From: VRUE01 sp963748075 | GTDB taxonomy: Bacteria > Actinomycetota > Thermoleophilia > Solirubrobacterales > 70-9 | Assembly: GCA_963748075.1 (NCBI GenBank) | Contig: CAVVHQ010000034.1 | Location: 1 to 29,385, forward strand | Length of the DNA: 29,385 nucleotides | Reading direction: 5' to 3' | In this document: in pieces, positions 16,212 through 23,060 of the stretch | Position numbering within the stretch: position 1 is the first letter of the stretch | Layout: each line of letters starts with the position of its first letter | Position numbers and translations under genes: made by a program | Notes under the pieces: model-generated | Told to the model about the DNA's origin: nothing | The model's database searches: none | The model's input: only the letters and a program-made list of their open reading frames with translations

Positions 16212-16324
16212 CGCGTGCGGCCAGCGCATATCTGCGTCCTCGGTCGGTCGGCTGCGGGTCACGCACTAACTGTGCGCTCCCATTGCCGACCTCCCTGCGT
16301 CCTTGATCTGCTTGGCCGCACGCG
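16212..16324. repeat. Nested inverted repeat after the lon operon
   Basis: CGCGTGCGGCCA (16212-16223) and its exact complement (16313-16324) are 12-bp arms 89 nt apart. Nested within them, GGTCGGC (16246-16252) pairs with GCCGACC (16285-16291), and CGCAC (16262-16266) with GTGCG (16272-16276) around a TAACT loop. The element fills most of the gap. It may end the hsp20-lon-GT transcript or be a structured leader of the next gene. There is no U-tract. Confidence 0.65.
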
Positions 16325-16364
16325 CCACGGGAACGTTTTGGGGCTATTCTGAGGAGGAACCCGA

Positions 16365-16391
16365 ATGATTCCCGGCGAGGAGATGGCATGA
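16365..16391 (+). CDS. Possible 8-codon leader ORF (MIPGEEMA)
   Basis: An ATG at 16365 is preceded by a perfect AGGAGG (16352-16357) with 7-nt spacing. The ORF has eight codons and its TGA overlaps the ATG of the next gene (ATGA, 16388-16391). The downstream gene has its own GAGGAG (16377-16382), which lies inside the leader ORF. The layout fits translational coupling, but so short an ORF can also arise by chance from a duplicated ribosome-binding site. Confidence 0.35.
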   Translation: MIPGEEMA

Positions 16392-16822
16392 CCAAGACCA
16401 AAGCGGGCCAGGCCGCAGATATTTATTCCACCGCGCGCGAGAACCCCTACGTGCAGCGCCTGATCGAGGACGAAGAGCTGCGCAGCAGCCTTCGTGACGC
16501 GTTCGAAGCGGCGCGCGGGGCCTATTCGCGAGCGGCGGGCAACGGCAAGGGAACCGTGAAGGCGATGACCAGCAACAAGAAGGTGCAGCGAGACCTGCGC
16601 GACGCCGCGGAGAGCCTGCGCGACGCCTCCGAGATCCTGCGAGCCCCGAAGAAGCGGCGCAAGAAGAGGAGCCGCCTCGGTCGCCTCGTCCTGGTCGGCA
16701 TCGTCGCCGCCGCGATTGCGCTGGTGTTCAGCGAGGACGCCCGCAAGACGGTGCTCGACGCTCTCTTCGGCGCCGAGGAGGAGTTCGAGTACACCAGCAC
16801 GACCAGCATCAACGGCGGATAG
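16388..16822 (+). CDS. One-TM basic protein of unknown function
   Basis: A 144-aa protein. Residues 1-85 are helical and charged, with repeated small amphipathic units (ARENPYVQRLIEDEELRSSLRDAFEAARGAY, NKKVQRDLRDAAESLRDASEIL). A strongly basic patch (APKKRRKKRSR, 87-97) is followed by one TM helix (about 98-114, LGRLVLVGIVAAAIALVF), then a short acidic tail ending EEEFEYTSTTSINGG. By the positive-inside rule the long N-terminal part is cytoplasmic and the tail outside. I do not recognise the family. The start is well supported by GAGGAG 5 nt upstream. Confidence 0.75.
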   Translation: MTKTKAGQAADIYSTARENPYVQRLIEDEELRSSLRDAFEAARGAYSRAAGNGKGTVKAMTSNKKVQRDLRDAAESLRDASEILRAPKKRRKKRSRLGRLVLVGIVAAAIALVFSEDARKTVLDALFGAEEEFEYTSTTSINGG

Positions 16823-17019
16823 ATGACCGCCTCGAATTGACGCACCCACGGATGACGCGCCTGGCGCGGCGCTGGATCGCCACCCACCTCCTCACGAATA
16901 GCGCTGCTATTCGCCCGTCGGCGTGCGGCGCCCAGCTTGGCCAGTCGCGCCCCGGCGGGCACGTCGATTAGGAGCCGGCCATCTATCCGCCGAACGGCCA
17001 AGGCACCCTTCCATAGACT
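16823..17019. promoter_or_regulatory. 197-nt gap upstream of the TetR gene with a small inverted repeat
   Basis: CGAATAGC (16895-16902) and GCTATTCG (16906-16913) form a perfect 8-bp inverted repeat with a 3-nt spacer, about 107 nt before the TetR start. CTTGGCCAGT near 16936 is a loose match to the palindromic word found before the MMPL gene. An 18-nt word at 16975-16992 recurs at 28627-28644. No coding frame is supported here. Confidence 0.4.
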
Positions 17020-17634
17020 GTGAGCATCGAGGCGGCGACCAAAGAGCGGGAGCTGAGCGGCGAAAAGGCGCAGCGGATCGTCAACGCGATGCGCGAGAGC
17101 GTCGCCAAGCGCGGCGCCGCCGGCTCGACCTTCGAGCACGTCGCCCGCGAGGCCGGGGTCAGCCGCGGCCTCCTCCACTACTACTTCGGCACCAAGGAGC
17201 GGCTGCTGGTCGAGGTCGTCCGCCGTGACGCCGAGATCCGCGTCGCCCGCCTCGACGAGCCGCTCGCCAAGGCGGAGTCGGTCGACGACGTGATCGACGT
17301 CCTCGTCGCCAGCCTCACCGACCTGATCGAGAACGAACCGGCCTTCTTCCTGCTGCTCTACGAGCTGTTCAGCGCCGGGCGGCGCAACCCGGACATCCAG
17401 CGCGAGGTCGGCCAGCTCTTCGATCGCACCCGCTCCCACGTCGCCGAGGTGCTGGAGGCGAAGGAGCGCGAGGAAGTGCTCAGCCTGCGCCACGACGCCG
17501 AGGCGATCGTCGCCTACCTGTTCGCGGTCGGCGACGGCTTCGCCCTGCAGGCGCTGTCGGATCCGGATCGCGACATCAGCGCCGCCCTCACCGCCGGTGC
17601 GGCGTCGGCGCGCTACCTGCTGGCCAGCGAGTAG
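17020..17634 (+). CDS. TetR-family transcriptional regulator
   Basis: A 204-aa dimeric repressor-type regulator. The N-terminal HTH runs from about 17 to 63: AQRIVNAMRESVAKRGAAGSTFEHVAREAGVSRG, then LLHYYFGTKERLLVEVV, the classic TetR recognition helix followed by YYF.TK..L. The helical ligand-binding domain (70-200) includes LTDLIENEPAFFLLLYELFSAGRRNPDIQREVG, which resembles the TetR C-terminal domains found next to exporters and lipid genes. The GTG start is set by the HTH; TAGACT abuts it. The MMPL exporter follows on the same strand after about 100 nt, with a 16-nt palindrome at its start that is the likely operator. Confidence 0.9.
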   Translation: MSIEAATKERELSGEKAQRIVNAMRESVAKRGAAGSTFEHVAREAGVSRGLLHYYFGTKERLLVEVVRRDAEIRVARLDEPLAKAESVDDVIDVLVASLTDLIENEPAFFLLLYELFSAGRRNPDIQREVGQLFDRTRSHVAEVLEAKEREEVLSLRHDAEAIVAYLFAVGDGFALQALSDPDRDISAALTAGAASARYLLASE

Positions 17635-17717
17635 CCGATGGCGCCTTTCTCGGACATCGCCTGAAGAAGCGCTGATCGAGTGATCGGACTCACAGACGCC
17701 TGGCCGTGGGTGCGGGA

Positions 17718-17733
17718 GGCTGGCTAGCCAGCC
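17718..17733. promoter_or_regulatory. 16-nt perfect palindrome, likely TetR operator (site A)
   Basis: GGCTGGCTAGCCAGCC is its own complement and ends 2 nt before the MMPL ATG at 17736, covering the ribosome-binding region. Read on the minus strand, TGGCTGGCTAGCCAG matches 14 of 15 bases of site B upstream of the diiron/SCP2 gene. Confidence 0.55.
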
Positions 17734-17735
17734 AA

Positions 17736-20012
17736 ATGCGCGAGCCGATCAGCAGACTGGCCGGACTGGTGGGACGCAGGCGCCGCTGGGTCCTCGCCGG
17801 ATGGGTGCTCGTCCTCGTCCTCGCGCTGCCCTTCGCCTCGCAGCAGACCGACCACCTCACGGGCGGCGGCTTCGACGTGCCGGGCAGCCAGTCGAACGCG
17901 GTCAACGACGCGCTGGAGCGGGACTTCGGTGGCGACGCCGCCGGCATCGCGGTGCTGCTGCGGGCGGCGCCGGGCGCTGGACCGGCGGCGCGGACCGCGG
18001 CGATCGGGCGGGTGCGCCGTGCGGTCGCCGGGATCGACCGGGTGACGCTGCCGCCGCCCGCCGCCGGCCGCGCCGAGCTGGCGCTGCGCCGGGAGGGCGT
18101 GGCGATGCTGCCGCTGCGCAGCGACCTCGGCTCCGACCGGCTGATCGACGCCGCCGTGACGTTGCGTGGGGAGCTCGACCCCGGTGCGGGTCGGGGCGGG
18201 GTGACCACCTACCTCGCCGGCCAGCCGACGATCTGGGCCGGGCTGCAGGAGCTGTCCAAGGAAGACCTGGCCGAGGCGGAGGTCAGCGGCTTTCCGATCG
18301 TCGCGCTGATCCTGCTCGTCCTCTTCGGCTCGCTGGCCGCCGCGGCGCTGCCGCTGGCGCTCGGCTTCGTCAGCGTGACCGTCACCGGCGCCCTGATCTA
18401 CCTGATCTCGCTCCAGATGGAGACCTCGGTCTTCGTCACCAACATGGCCTCGATGATCGGGATCGGCGTCGCGGTCGACTACTCGCTGTTCATCCTCGCC
18501 CGCTACCGCGAGGAGCGGAGCGCGGGGCGCGGCGAGGACGACGCCCGGGCCGAGGCGCTCTCCACCTCGGGCCTGGCGGTGACCTTCTCGGGCATCGCCG
18601 TGGTCGTCTCGCTGGCCGGGCTGTGGATGGTCGACAACCAGGCGCTGCGCTCGATGGCGCTCGGGGCGATGACCGTGGTCGCCGTCTCGATCCTCGCCGC
18701 GACCACCCTGCTGCCGGCCCTGATCGCGATGCTCGGCGACCGCGTGCTGCCGGGCGGGATCGTGGCCAGGGCGCTGCGCTTCGTGAAGCACACGGTCTTG
18801 CGCCGCCCGAGACCCGCCATCCCCGGACGCGGGAGCGAGGGCCCCTCCATATCCACCTCCTTCGACCCTCGCGGGAGCGGAGGGGACGGCGGAAATGTCT
18901 TCTGGCAGAGGTGGACCGAGAACGTGATGGCGCGACCCTGGGTGGCCGTGCTCGGCGCCGGCGCCGTGCTGCTGTTCCTGGCGATCCCAGTGCTCTCGCT
19001 GACCACCGGCACCGAGGCGCTCGGTCAGTTCCCGAAGGGCAGCGACGTGCGGGTCGGCAACGAGCTGGCCTCCAGGCAGCTCGGCGGCGGCACCGACCCG
19101 GTGCAAGTCGTCGCCTCCTTCGACTCGGCCGGCGCCGCCGCCGCCAATCGTGCCGCGGTCGCCGGGTTCGTGCGCAGGCTCGAGGCGACGCCAGGGGTCA
19201 GCTTGGTCGCCCCGCCCAGCTTCGCCGGCCGTAGCCTGCTGATTCAGGCGACGCCCCGCGCCGGCAGCGAGTCCGACGCGGCGCGCGCCCTGGTCGACCG
19301 CCTGCGCGCGGTGGCGCCCTCGACGCGGCTGGCCCGGGTGGCCACGGTGAGCGTCGGCGGCGAAACGGCTCGCAGCCAGGACGTGCGCCGCCTGATCAGC
19401 GGCTCGATGTGGAAGATCATTCTCTTCGTGCTGGGGCTCAGCTTCCTCGTGCTGATGGGGATGCTCCGCTCGCTCGTGCTGCCGCTGAAGGCGGTGCTGA
19501 TGAACCTGCTCTCGATCGGCGCCGCCTTCGGCGTCCTCGTCGTCGTCTTCCAGTGGGGCTGGCTCGACGGCCTGCTCGGCTTCGAAGGGCAGGGGGCGTT
19601 GGACACGATCAACGTGCCGCTGATCTTCGCCGTCGCCTTCGGCCTCTCGATGGACTACGAGGTCTTCCTGATGTCGCGGATCCGCGAGCGCTACATGCGG
19701 CATGGCGACAACGAGCGCGCCGTCGCCGAGGGGCTCGCCTCGAGCGCTCGCACGATCTCCTCGGCGGCGTTGATCATGGCCTCGGTCTTCGCGGTCTTCG
19801 CGCTCACCGGCGTTCCCTCGATCAAGGAGCTGGGGCTGGGCTCCGCGGTGGCGATCACACTCGACGCGACCCTGGTGCGGCTGATCCTGGTGCCGGCGGC
19901 GATGAAGCTGCTGGGCGACTGGAACTGGTGGATGCCGTCCTGGCTCGACCGCCTGCTGCCGGACTTCTCCTTCGAGCGCGGCTCCGGCGAGCCCAAGCCC
20001 GCCAAGGCCTGA
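17736..20012 (+). CDS. MMPL/RND-superfamily membrane transporter
   Basis: A 758-aa actinobacterial MMPL-type exporter. RRRRWVLAGWVLVLVLALPF is the first TM helix. A periplasmic domain (about 35-180) has the usual GGGFDVPGSQSNAVNDALERDFGG start. The first TM bundle contains GIGVAVDYSLFILARYREE near residue 240; the second contains FGLSMDYEVFLMSRIRERY near 635. These Asp-Tyr pairs form the proton relay of MMPL proteins. A low-complexity insert (about 360-385, GRGSEGPSISTSFDPRGSGGDGGN) links the two halves. It probably moves lipids or other hydrophobic compounds out of the cytoplasmic membrane by proton antiport. I chose ATG 17736; a GTG at 17706 in the same frame would add 10 residues and place the palindrome inside the gene. 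Confidence 0.9.
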   Translation: MREPISRLAGLVGRRRRWVLAGWVLVLVLALPFASQQTDHLTGGGFDVPGSQSNAVNDALERDFGGDAAGIAVLLRAAPGAGPAARTAAIGRVRRAVAGIDRVTLPPPAAGRAELALRREGVAMLPLRSDLGSDRLIDAAVTLRGELDPGAGRGGVTTYLAGQPTIWAGLQELSKEDLAEAEVSGFPIVALILLVLFGSLAAAALPLALGFVSVTVTGALIYLISLQMETSVFVTNMASMIGIGVAVDYSLFILARYREERSAGRGEDDARAEALSTSGLAVTFSGIAVVVSLAGLWMVDNQALRSMALGAMTVVAVSILAATTLLPALIAMLGDRVLPGGIVARALRFVKHTVLRRPRPAIPGRGSEGPSISTSFDPRGSGGDGGNVFWQRWTENVMARPWVAVLGAGAVLLFLAIPVLSLTTGTEALGQFPKGSDVRVGNELASRQLGGGTDPVQVVASFDSAGAAAANRAAVAGFVRRLEATPGVSLVAPPSFAGRSLLIQATPRAGSESDAARALVDRLRAVAPSTRLARVATVSVGGETARSQDVRRLISGSMWKIILFVLGLSFLVLMGMLRSLVLPLKAVLMNLLSIGAAFGVLVVVFQWGWLDGLLGFEGQGALDTINVPLIFAVAFGLSMDYEVFLMSRIRERYMRHGDNERAVAEGLASSARTISSAALIMASVFAVFALTGVPSIKELGLGSAVAITLDATLVRLILVPAAMKLLGDWNWWMPSWLDRLLPDFSFERGSGEPKPAKA

Positions 20013-20021
20013 GGACCCACC

Positions 20022-20232
20022 CTTGCCGGGATACTGCGTACCGGCTTAGCTCCAGGCCACCCCCGGCTCCGCCTGGGAGGTCGCCTCCGATCAAAGCAGC
20101 GACGCGGCGGGCTGAGGCTCCGATTCGGCCGACTGGGACTTTTACCCCCGTTATTGGGGGTCAAAGTCCCAGTCGAGCGCACGGCGATCGGGTTGGAGCT
20201 ATCCCGGTACGCACTACCGGGACAGGTCCCAA
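20022..20232. repeat. Large nested palindromic intergenic element
   Basis: The core hairpin has arms 20130-20149 and 20156-20175: 20 bp with one mismatch, loop GTTATT, stem CGACTGGGACTTT...CCCCC. Around it, 20035-20054 and 20194-20213 are 20-nt inverted arms with 18 matches (TGCGTACCGG..TAGCTCCA). The outermost CCGGGATAC and TACCGGGA partly pair too. The element fills the gap between the MMPL and amidase genes. Its core shares words with the element at 25020-25072. Confidence 0.8.
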
Positions 20233-20238
20233 TACCCT
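20233..20238 (+). promoter_or_regulatory. Candidate -10 box for leaderless amidase transcript
   Basis: TACCCT ends 7 nt before the amidase ATG at 20246 and there is no Shine-Dalgarno sequence. The -35 region would lie at the right end of the palindromic element. Confidence 0.4.
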
Positions 20239-20245
20239 CTCCGCC

Positions 20246-21649
20246 ATGAGCGAGGAGATCGCATTCGCCGGGGCGGCCAGGCAGGCGGAGATGGTGCGCA
20301 GGGGCGAGATCTCGCCTTCGGAGCTGGTGCAGATCTGCCTGGAGCGGATCGCCCGCCTCGACCCGCGGCTCAACTCCTTCCGCGCCGTGCTCGCCGAGCG
20401 GGCGTTGCTCGATGCCGAGCAGGCCGAGGCGCGGCTGACGGGCGGCGAGGAGCGGCCGTTGCTCGGCGTGCCGGTCGCGCTCAAGGACAACCACGACCTG
20501 GCCGGCGAGCTGACCACCTACGGCACCGACGGCTTTGTCGACCCCGCCCCAGCCGACGCCGAGATGGTGCGGCGGCTGCGCGAGGCGGGGGCGATCGTGA
20601 TCGGCAAGACGCTGCTGCCCGAGCTGGCGATCTGCGGCTTCACCGAGTCGGCGACCTGGGGCGTCACCCGCAACCCGTGGGACCCGCAGCGCACCCCCGG
20701 CGGCTCGAGCGGCGGCAGCGCCGCCGCCGTCGCCGCGGGTCTCGTCCCGATCGCCTCGGCCTCCGACGGGGCGGGGTCGATCCGCATCCCCGCCTCCTCC
20801 TGCGGCCTGTTCGGGCTGAAGCCGCAGCGCGGAAGGGTGCCGCTGGCGCCCGACTTCGATCACTGGAACGGCCTCTCGGCCAACGGCTGCCTCAGTCGCA
20901 GCGTGATCGACACCGCGCTCTGGCTGGACGTGGCAGGCGGCGGCTCGGAGGGGGCGGAGGCGCTGCCGCCCGGGCGCCCCTTCGTCGAGGCGGCGCGGAC
21001 GCCGCCCGGCAAGCTGCGGGTCGCCTGGTCGATCGCGGCGCCACGCGCCGCGGCGCCGCCGACCGTCTCCGACGTCGCCAAGGACGCCGTGGCCGAGACC
21101 GCCGAGCTGCTGCGCTCGCTCGGCCACCAGGTCGAGCCGCGCGACCCTGACTGGGGGACGATCGGCAACGACATGGTGCCGCGCTACCTGCGCGGGATCG
21201 CCGCCGACCTCGACCGGGTGCCGGCGCCCGAGCGGCTCGAACGCCGCACCCGCGGCTTCGCCCGGCTCGGGCGGCTGATCCCCGACCGCCTCTTCGAGCA
21301 GGCGCGCCGCGCCGAGGCGGCCGACGCCGCTCGCGTCAACGCGATCTTCGACTCCGACGACGTGCTGATGACCCCGGTGATGGGCGGCACGGCGCTGCCG
21401 GTCCGCCGCTGGGAGGGACGCGGGGCGCTCTGGACCCTGCTCGGAATGAGCCGCTTCTACCCCTACTGCATCCCCTGGAACCACCTCGGCAATCCGGCGA
21501 TGTCGGTCCCCGCCGGCTTCGCCGCCGACCGCATGCCGCTCGCCGTGCAGATCGTCGGCCGTCCCGGCGACGAGGCGACGCTGCTCTCCCTCGCCGCTCA
21601 GCTCGAGGCCGAGCGGCCCTGGGCGGAGGAGCTGCCGCCTATCTCATAG
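20246..21649 (+). CDS. Amidase signature family hydrolase
   Basis: A 467-aa enzyme of the amidase signature family, which hydrolyses a C-N amide bond. The Ser-cisSer-Lys triad is complete: Lys80 in PVALKDN, Ser154 in the Gly/Ser motif RTPGGSSGGS, and nucleophile Ser178 in SDGAGSIRIPAS, 24 residues later as in the family. The downstream GLFGLKPQRGRVP and the C-terminal NHLGNPAMSVPAGF and PLAVQIVGRPGDE are also typical. It is probably not the GatA subunit, since no gatB/gatC is nearby and the middle region differs. Substrate unknown. Its stop lies 8 nt from the end of the convergent diiron/SCP2 gene. Confidence 0.9.
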   Translation: MSEEIAFAGAARQAEMVRRGEISPSELVQICLERIARLDPRLNSFRAVLAERALLDAEQAEARLTGGEERPLLGVPVALKDNHDLAGELTTYGTDGFVDPAPADAEMVRRLREAGAIVIGKTLLPELAICGFTESATWGVTRNPWDPQRTPGGSSGGSAAAVAAGLVPIASASDGAGSIRIPASSCGLFGLKPQRGRVPLAPDFDHWNGLSANGCLSRSVIDTALWLDVAGGGSEGAEALPPGRPFVEAARTPPGKLRVAWSIAAPRAAAPPTVSDVAKDAVAETAELLRSLGHQVEPRDPDWGTIGNDMVPRYLRGIAADLDRVPAPERLERRTRGFARLGRLIPDRLFEQARRAEAADAARVNAIFDSDDVLMTPVMGGTALPVRRWEGRGALWTLLGMSRFYPYCIPWNHLGNPAMSVPAGFAADRMPLAVQIVGRPGDEATLLSLAAQLEAERPWAEELPPIS

Positions 21650-21657
21650 CGCGCCGC

Positions 21658-22944
21658 TCAGCCGAAGACCCTGCGCATCCGCGCCAGCTCGCGCAGCTTG
21701 CCGTGCGGCCGGATCCGGCGCTGGAGCAACATCTTCAGCGGGCTGGCGTCGGGCTTGCCGGAGGCGATCCAGTCAGCCCAGCTGCTCTCGAGCACCAGGG
21801 TGGGGTCGGGGGCCTCGCCCGCCTCGGCGCGGGTCGAGCCGTTGTCGATCACCAGGTGCCAGGGATCGGCGTCGCTGAACCGCCATTGGTAGACGAGCCG
21901 CGAGCCGTTGGCGGCGGCGGGATCGGCGACGCGGGTGACGACGTCGAAGTAGAGGCGCTGCAGCTCCGGCGTGGATTTCGGCATGCCCTCGTCCGGCGGG
22001 CCGAGGATGCCGGCCATCATCAGCTTCACCTGACGCTCGGCGACCTCCTCGGCGGGCATCTCAGGGTCGAACGGGAAGGTGCCGGGAGGCATCTCCTCGG
22101 TCGGGTAGCCGATCGTCCGCCAGCGCTGGCGGATCATCTTCAGGCCGAAGGCGAAGATGTCCTCGAGCGAGAAGCCGAAGCACTCGGTGTACTCGCGGTC
22201 TCGATTCGGCGGCGAGAAGACGGCGGGCCCGTAGGGCAGCACCTCGCGCAGCAGCTCGACCACCGCCGCTCGGCACTCCTCGGCGCCGGGGCGCTCCGGG
22301 TCCAGCAGTTCGGAGAGCACCTTGACGCCGAAGCCGATGTGGCGCTGCTCGTCGCGGGAGACGTTGGCGATCCCCTCGCTGAAGCCCGGCATCGTCTCCT
22401 CCGAGGCGAAGAAGTCCTCGATGAAGTGCTGGCCGGGCTGGGCGAGGGAGCCCTCGACGATCAGGTGGTAGAGGGTGATCGCCTGCGCGTATTTGGGCAG
22501 CGAGCGGTCCTTGCGCAGCTCCTCGGCCATCCGGTCGAGCCGGTCGAAGATGCCGCGGTAGCCCCAGTTGAGCTCCGGCAGGGTGGAGGAGAGGGTCTGC
22601 TGGATCGTCTCGCCGCCGACCCCGATCACCTCCTTGAAGAAGCGGTGGAAGAAGACCGAGTGTCGGACCTCGTCGACCTGCTGGGTGGCGAGGAAGTAGG
22701 ACTGCTCCTCGGTCGGCGCGGCGGTCACGTAGGGGGAGAGGGTGTCGGCGACCCGGTCCTCGCCGTAGAAGAACATCGAGTAGACCCACATCGCCGAGCG
22801 CCTCTGGATCTCGCTGAGCGCCGCCCAGCCGGCCCGGTCCTCGGAGAAGTCGAGCTCGTAGGCGCTCCAGTTGCCCTGCTCCCAGCGTTTGTAGAGGTCC
22901 TCGTAGGTGACGTTCTGGGTCAGGCTCTGCGATGCGACGCTCAT
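21658..22944 (-). CDS. R2-like diiron oxidase fused to an SCP2-type lipid-binding domain
   Basis: A 428-aa two-domain protein. Residues 1-320 are a ferritin-like, ribonucleotide-reductase-R2-like domain with all six metal ligands in order: E62 (GED), E92 and H95 (DEVRH), E164 (IVEG), E199 and H202 (DEQRH). The RNR radical machinery is not recognisable and no large subunit is nearby, so an R2lox-type ligand-binding oxidase is more likely. Residues 325-428 (LQRLYFDVVTRVADP..., LVYQWRFSDADPWHLVIDNG, DPTLVLESSWADWIASGKPD) look like an SCP2 sterol/lipid-carrier domain. The start at 22944 is fixed by AAGGAG 5-6 nt upstream. It lies 116 nt downstream of the acyl-CoA ligase, so an acyl-type substrate held by SCP2 for oxidation is plausible. 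Confidence 0.82.
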   Translation of the reverse strand: MSVASQSLTQNVTYEDLYKRWEQGNWSAYELDFSEDRAGWAALSEIQRRSAMWVYSMFFYGEDRVADTLSPYVTAAPTEEQSYFLATQQVDEVRHSVFFHRFFKEVIGVGGETIQQTLSSTLPELNWGYRGIFDRLDRMAEELRKDRSLPKYAQAITLYHLIVEGSLAQPGQHFIEDFFASEETMPGFSEGIANVSRDEQRHIGFGVKVLSELLDPERPGAEECRAAVVELLREVLPYGPAVFSPPNRDREYTECFGFSLEDIFAFGLKMIRQRWRTIGYPTEEMPPGTFPFDPEMPAEEVAERQVKLMMAGILGPPDEGMPKSTPELQRLYFDVVTRVADPAAANGSRLVYQWRFSDADPWHLVIDNGSTRAEAGEAPDPTLVLESSWADWIASGKPDASPLKMLLQRRIRPHGKLRELARMRRVFG

Positions 22945-23026
22945 CTCTTCTCCTTCGGCTGGGGATGCTTCCGCGCTGGACCGGCCGCCTCCGTTGCGGC
23001 TATCGATGCAGAGGTTAGCGCGAAAC

Positions 23027-23046
23027 TGGCCAGCCAGCCAGTTACT
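23027..23046. promoter_or_regulatory. Imperfect palindrome upstream of the diiron/SCP2 gene (site B)
   Basis: AACTGGC and GCCAGTT flank a 6-nt centre, 83 nt before the ATG at 22944 and just after the ligase stop. On the minus strand TGGCTGGCTGGCCAG matches 14 of 15 bases of site A before the MMPL gene. The likely binder is the TetR protein encoded at 17020. Confidence 0.45.
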
Positions 23047-23060
23047 CTTCGAGACGTCGC

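Noticed and set aside
14619..16262. 547-codon minus-strand frame opposite the glycosyltransferase gene
   Set aside because: Antisense shadow with repetitive Gln/Arg/Gly composition.
17724..19703. 659-codon minus-strand frame opposite the MMPL gene
   Set aside because: Antisense shadow, His/Gln/Asp/Arg rich, with no recognisable motif.
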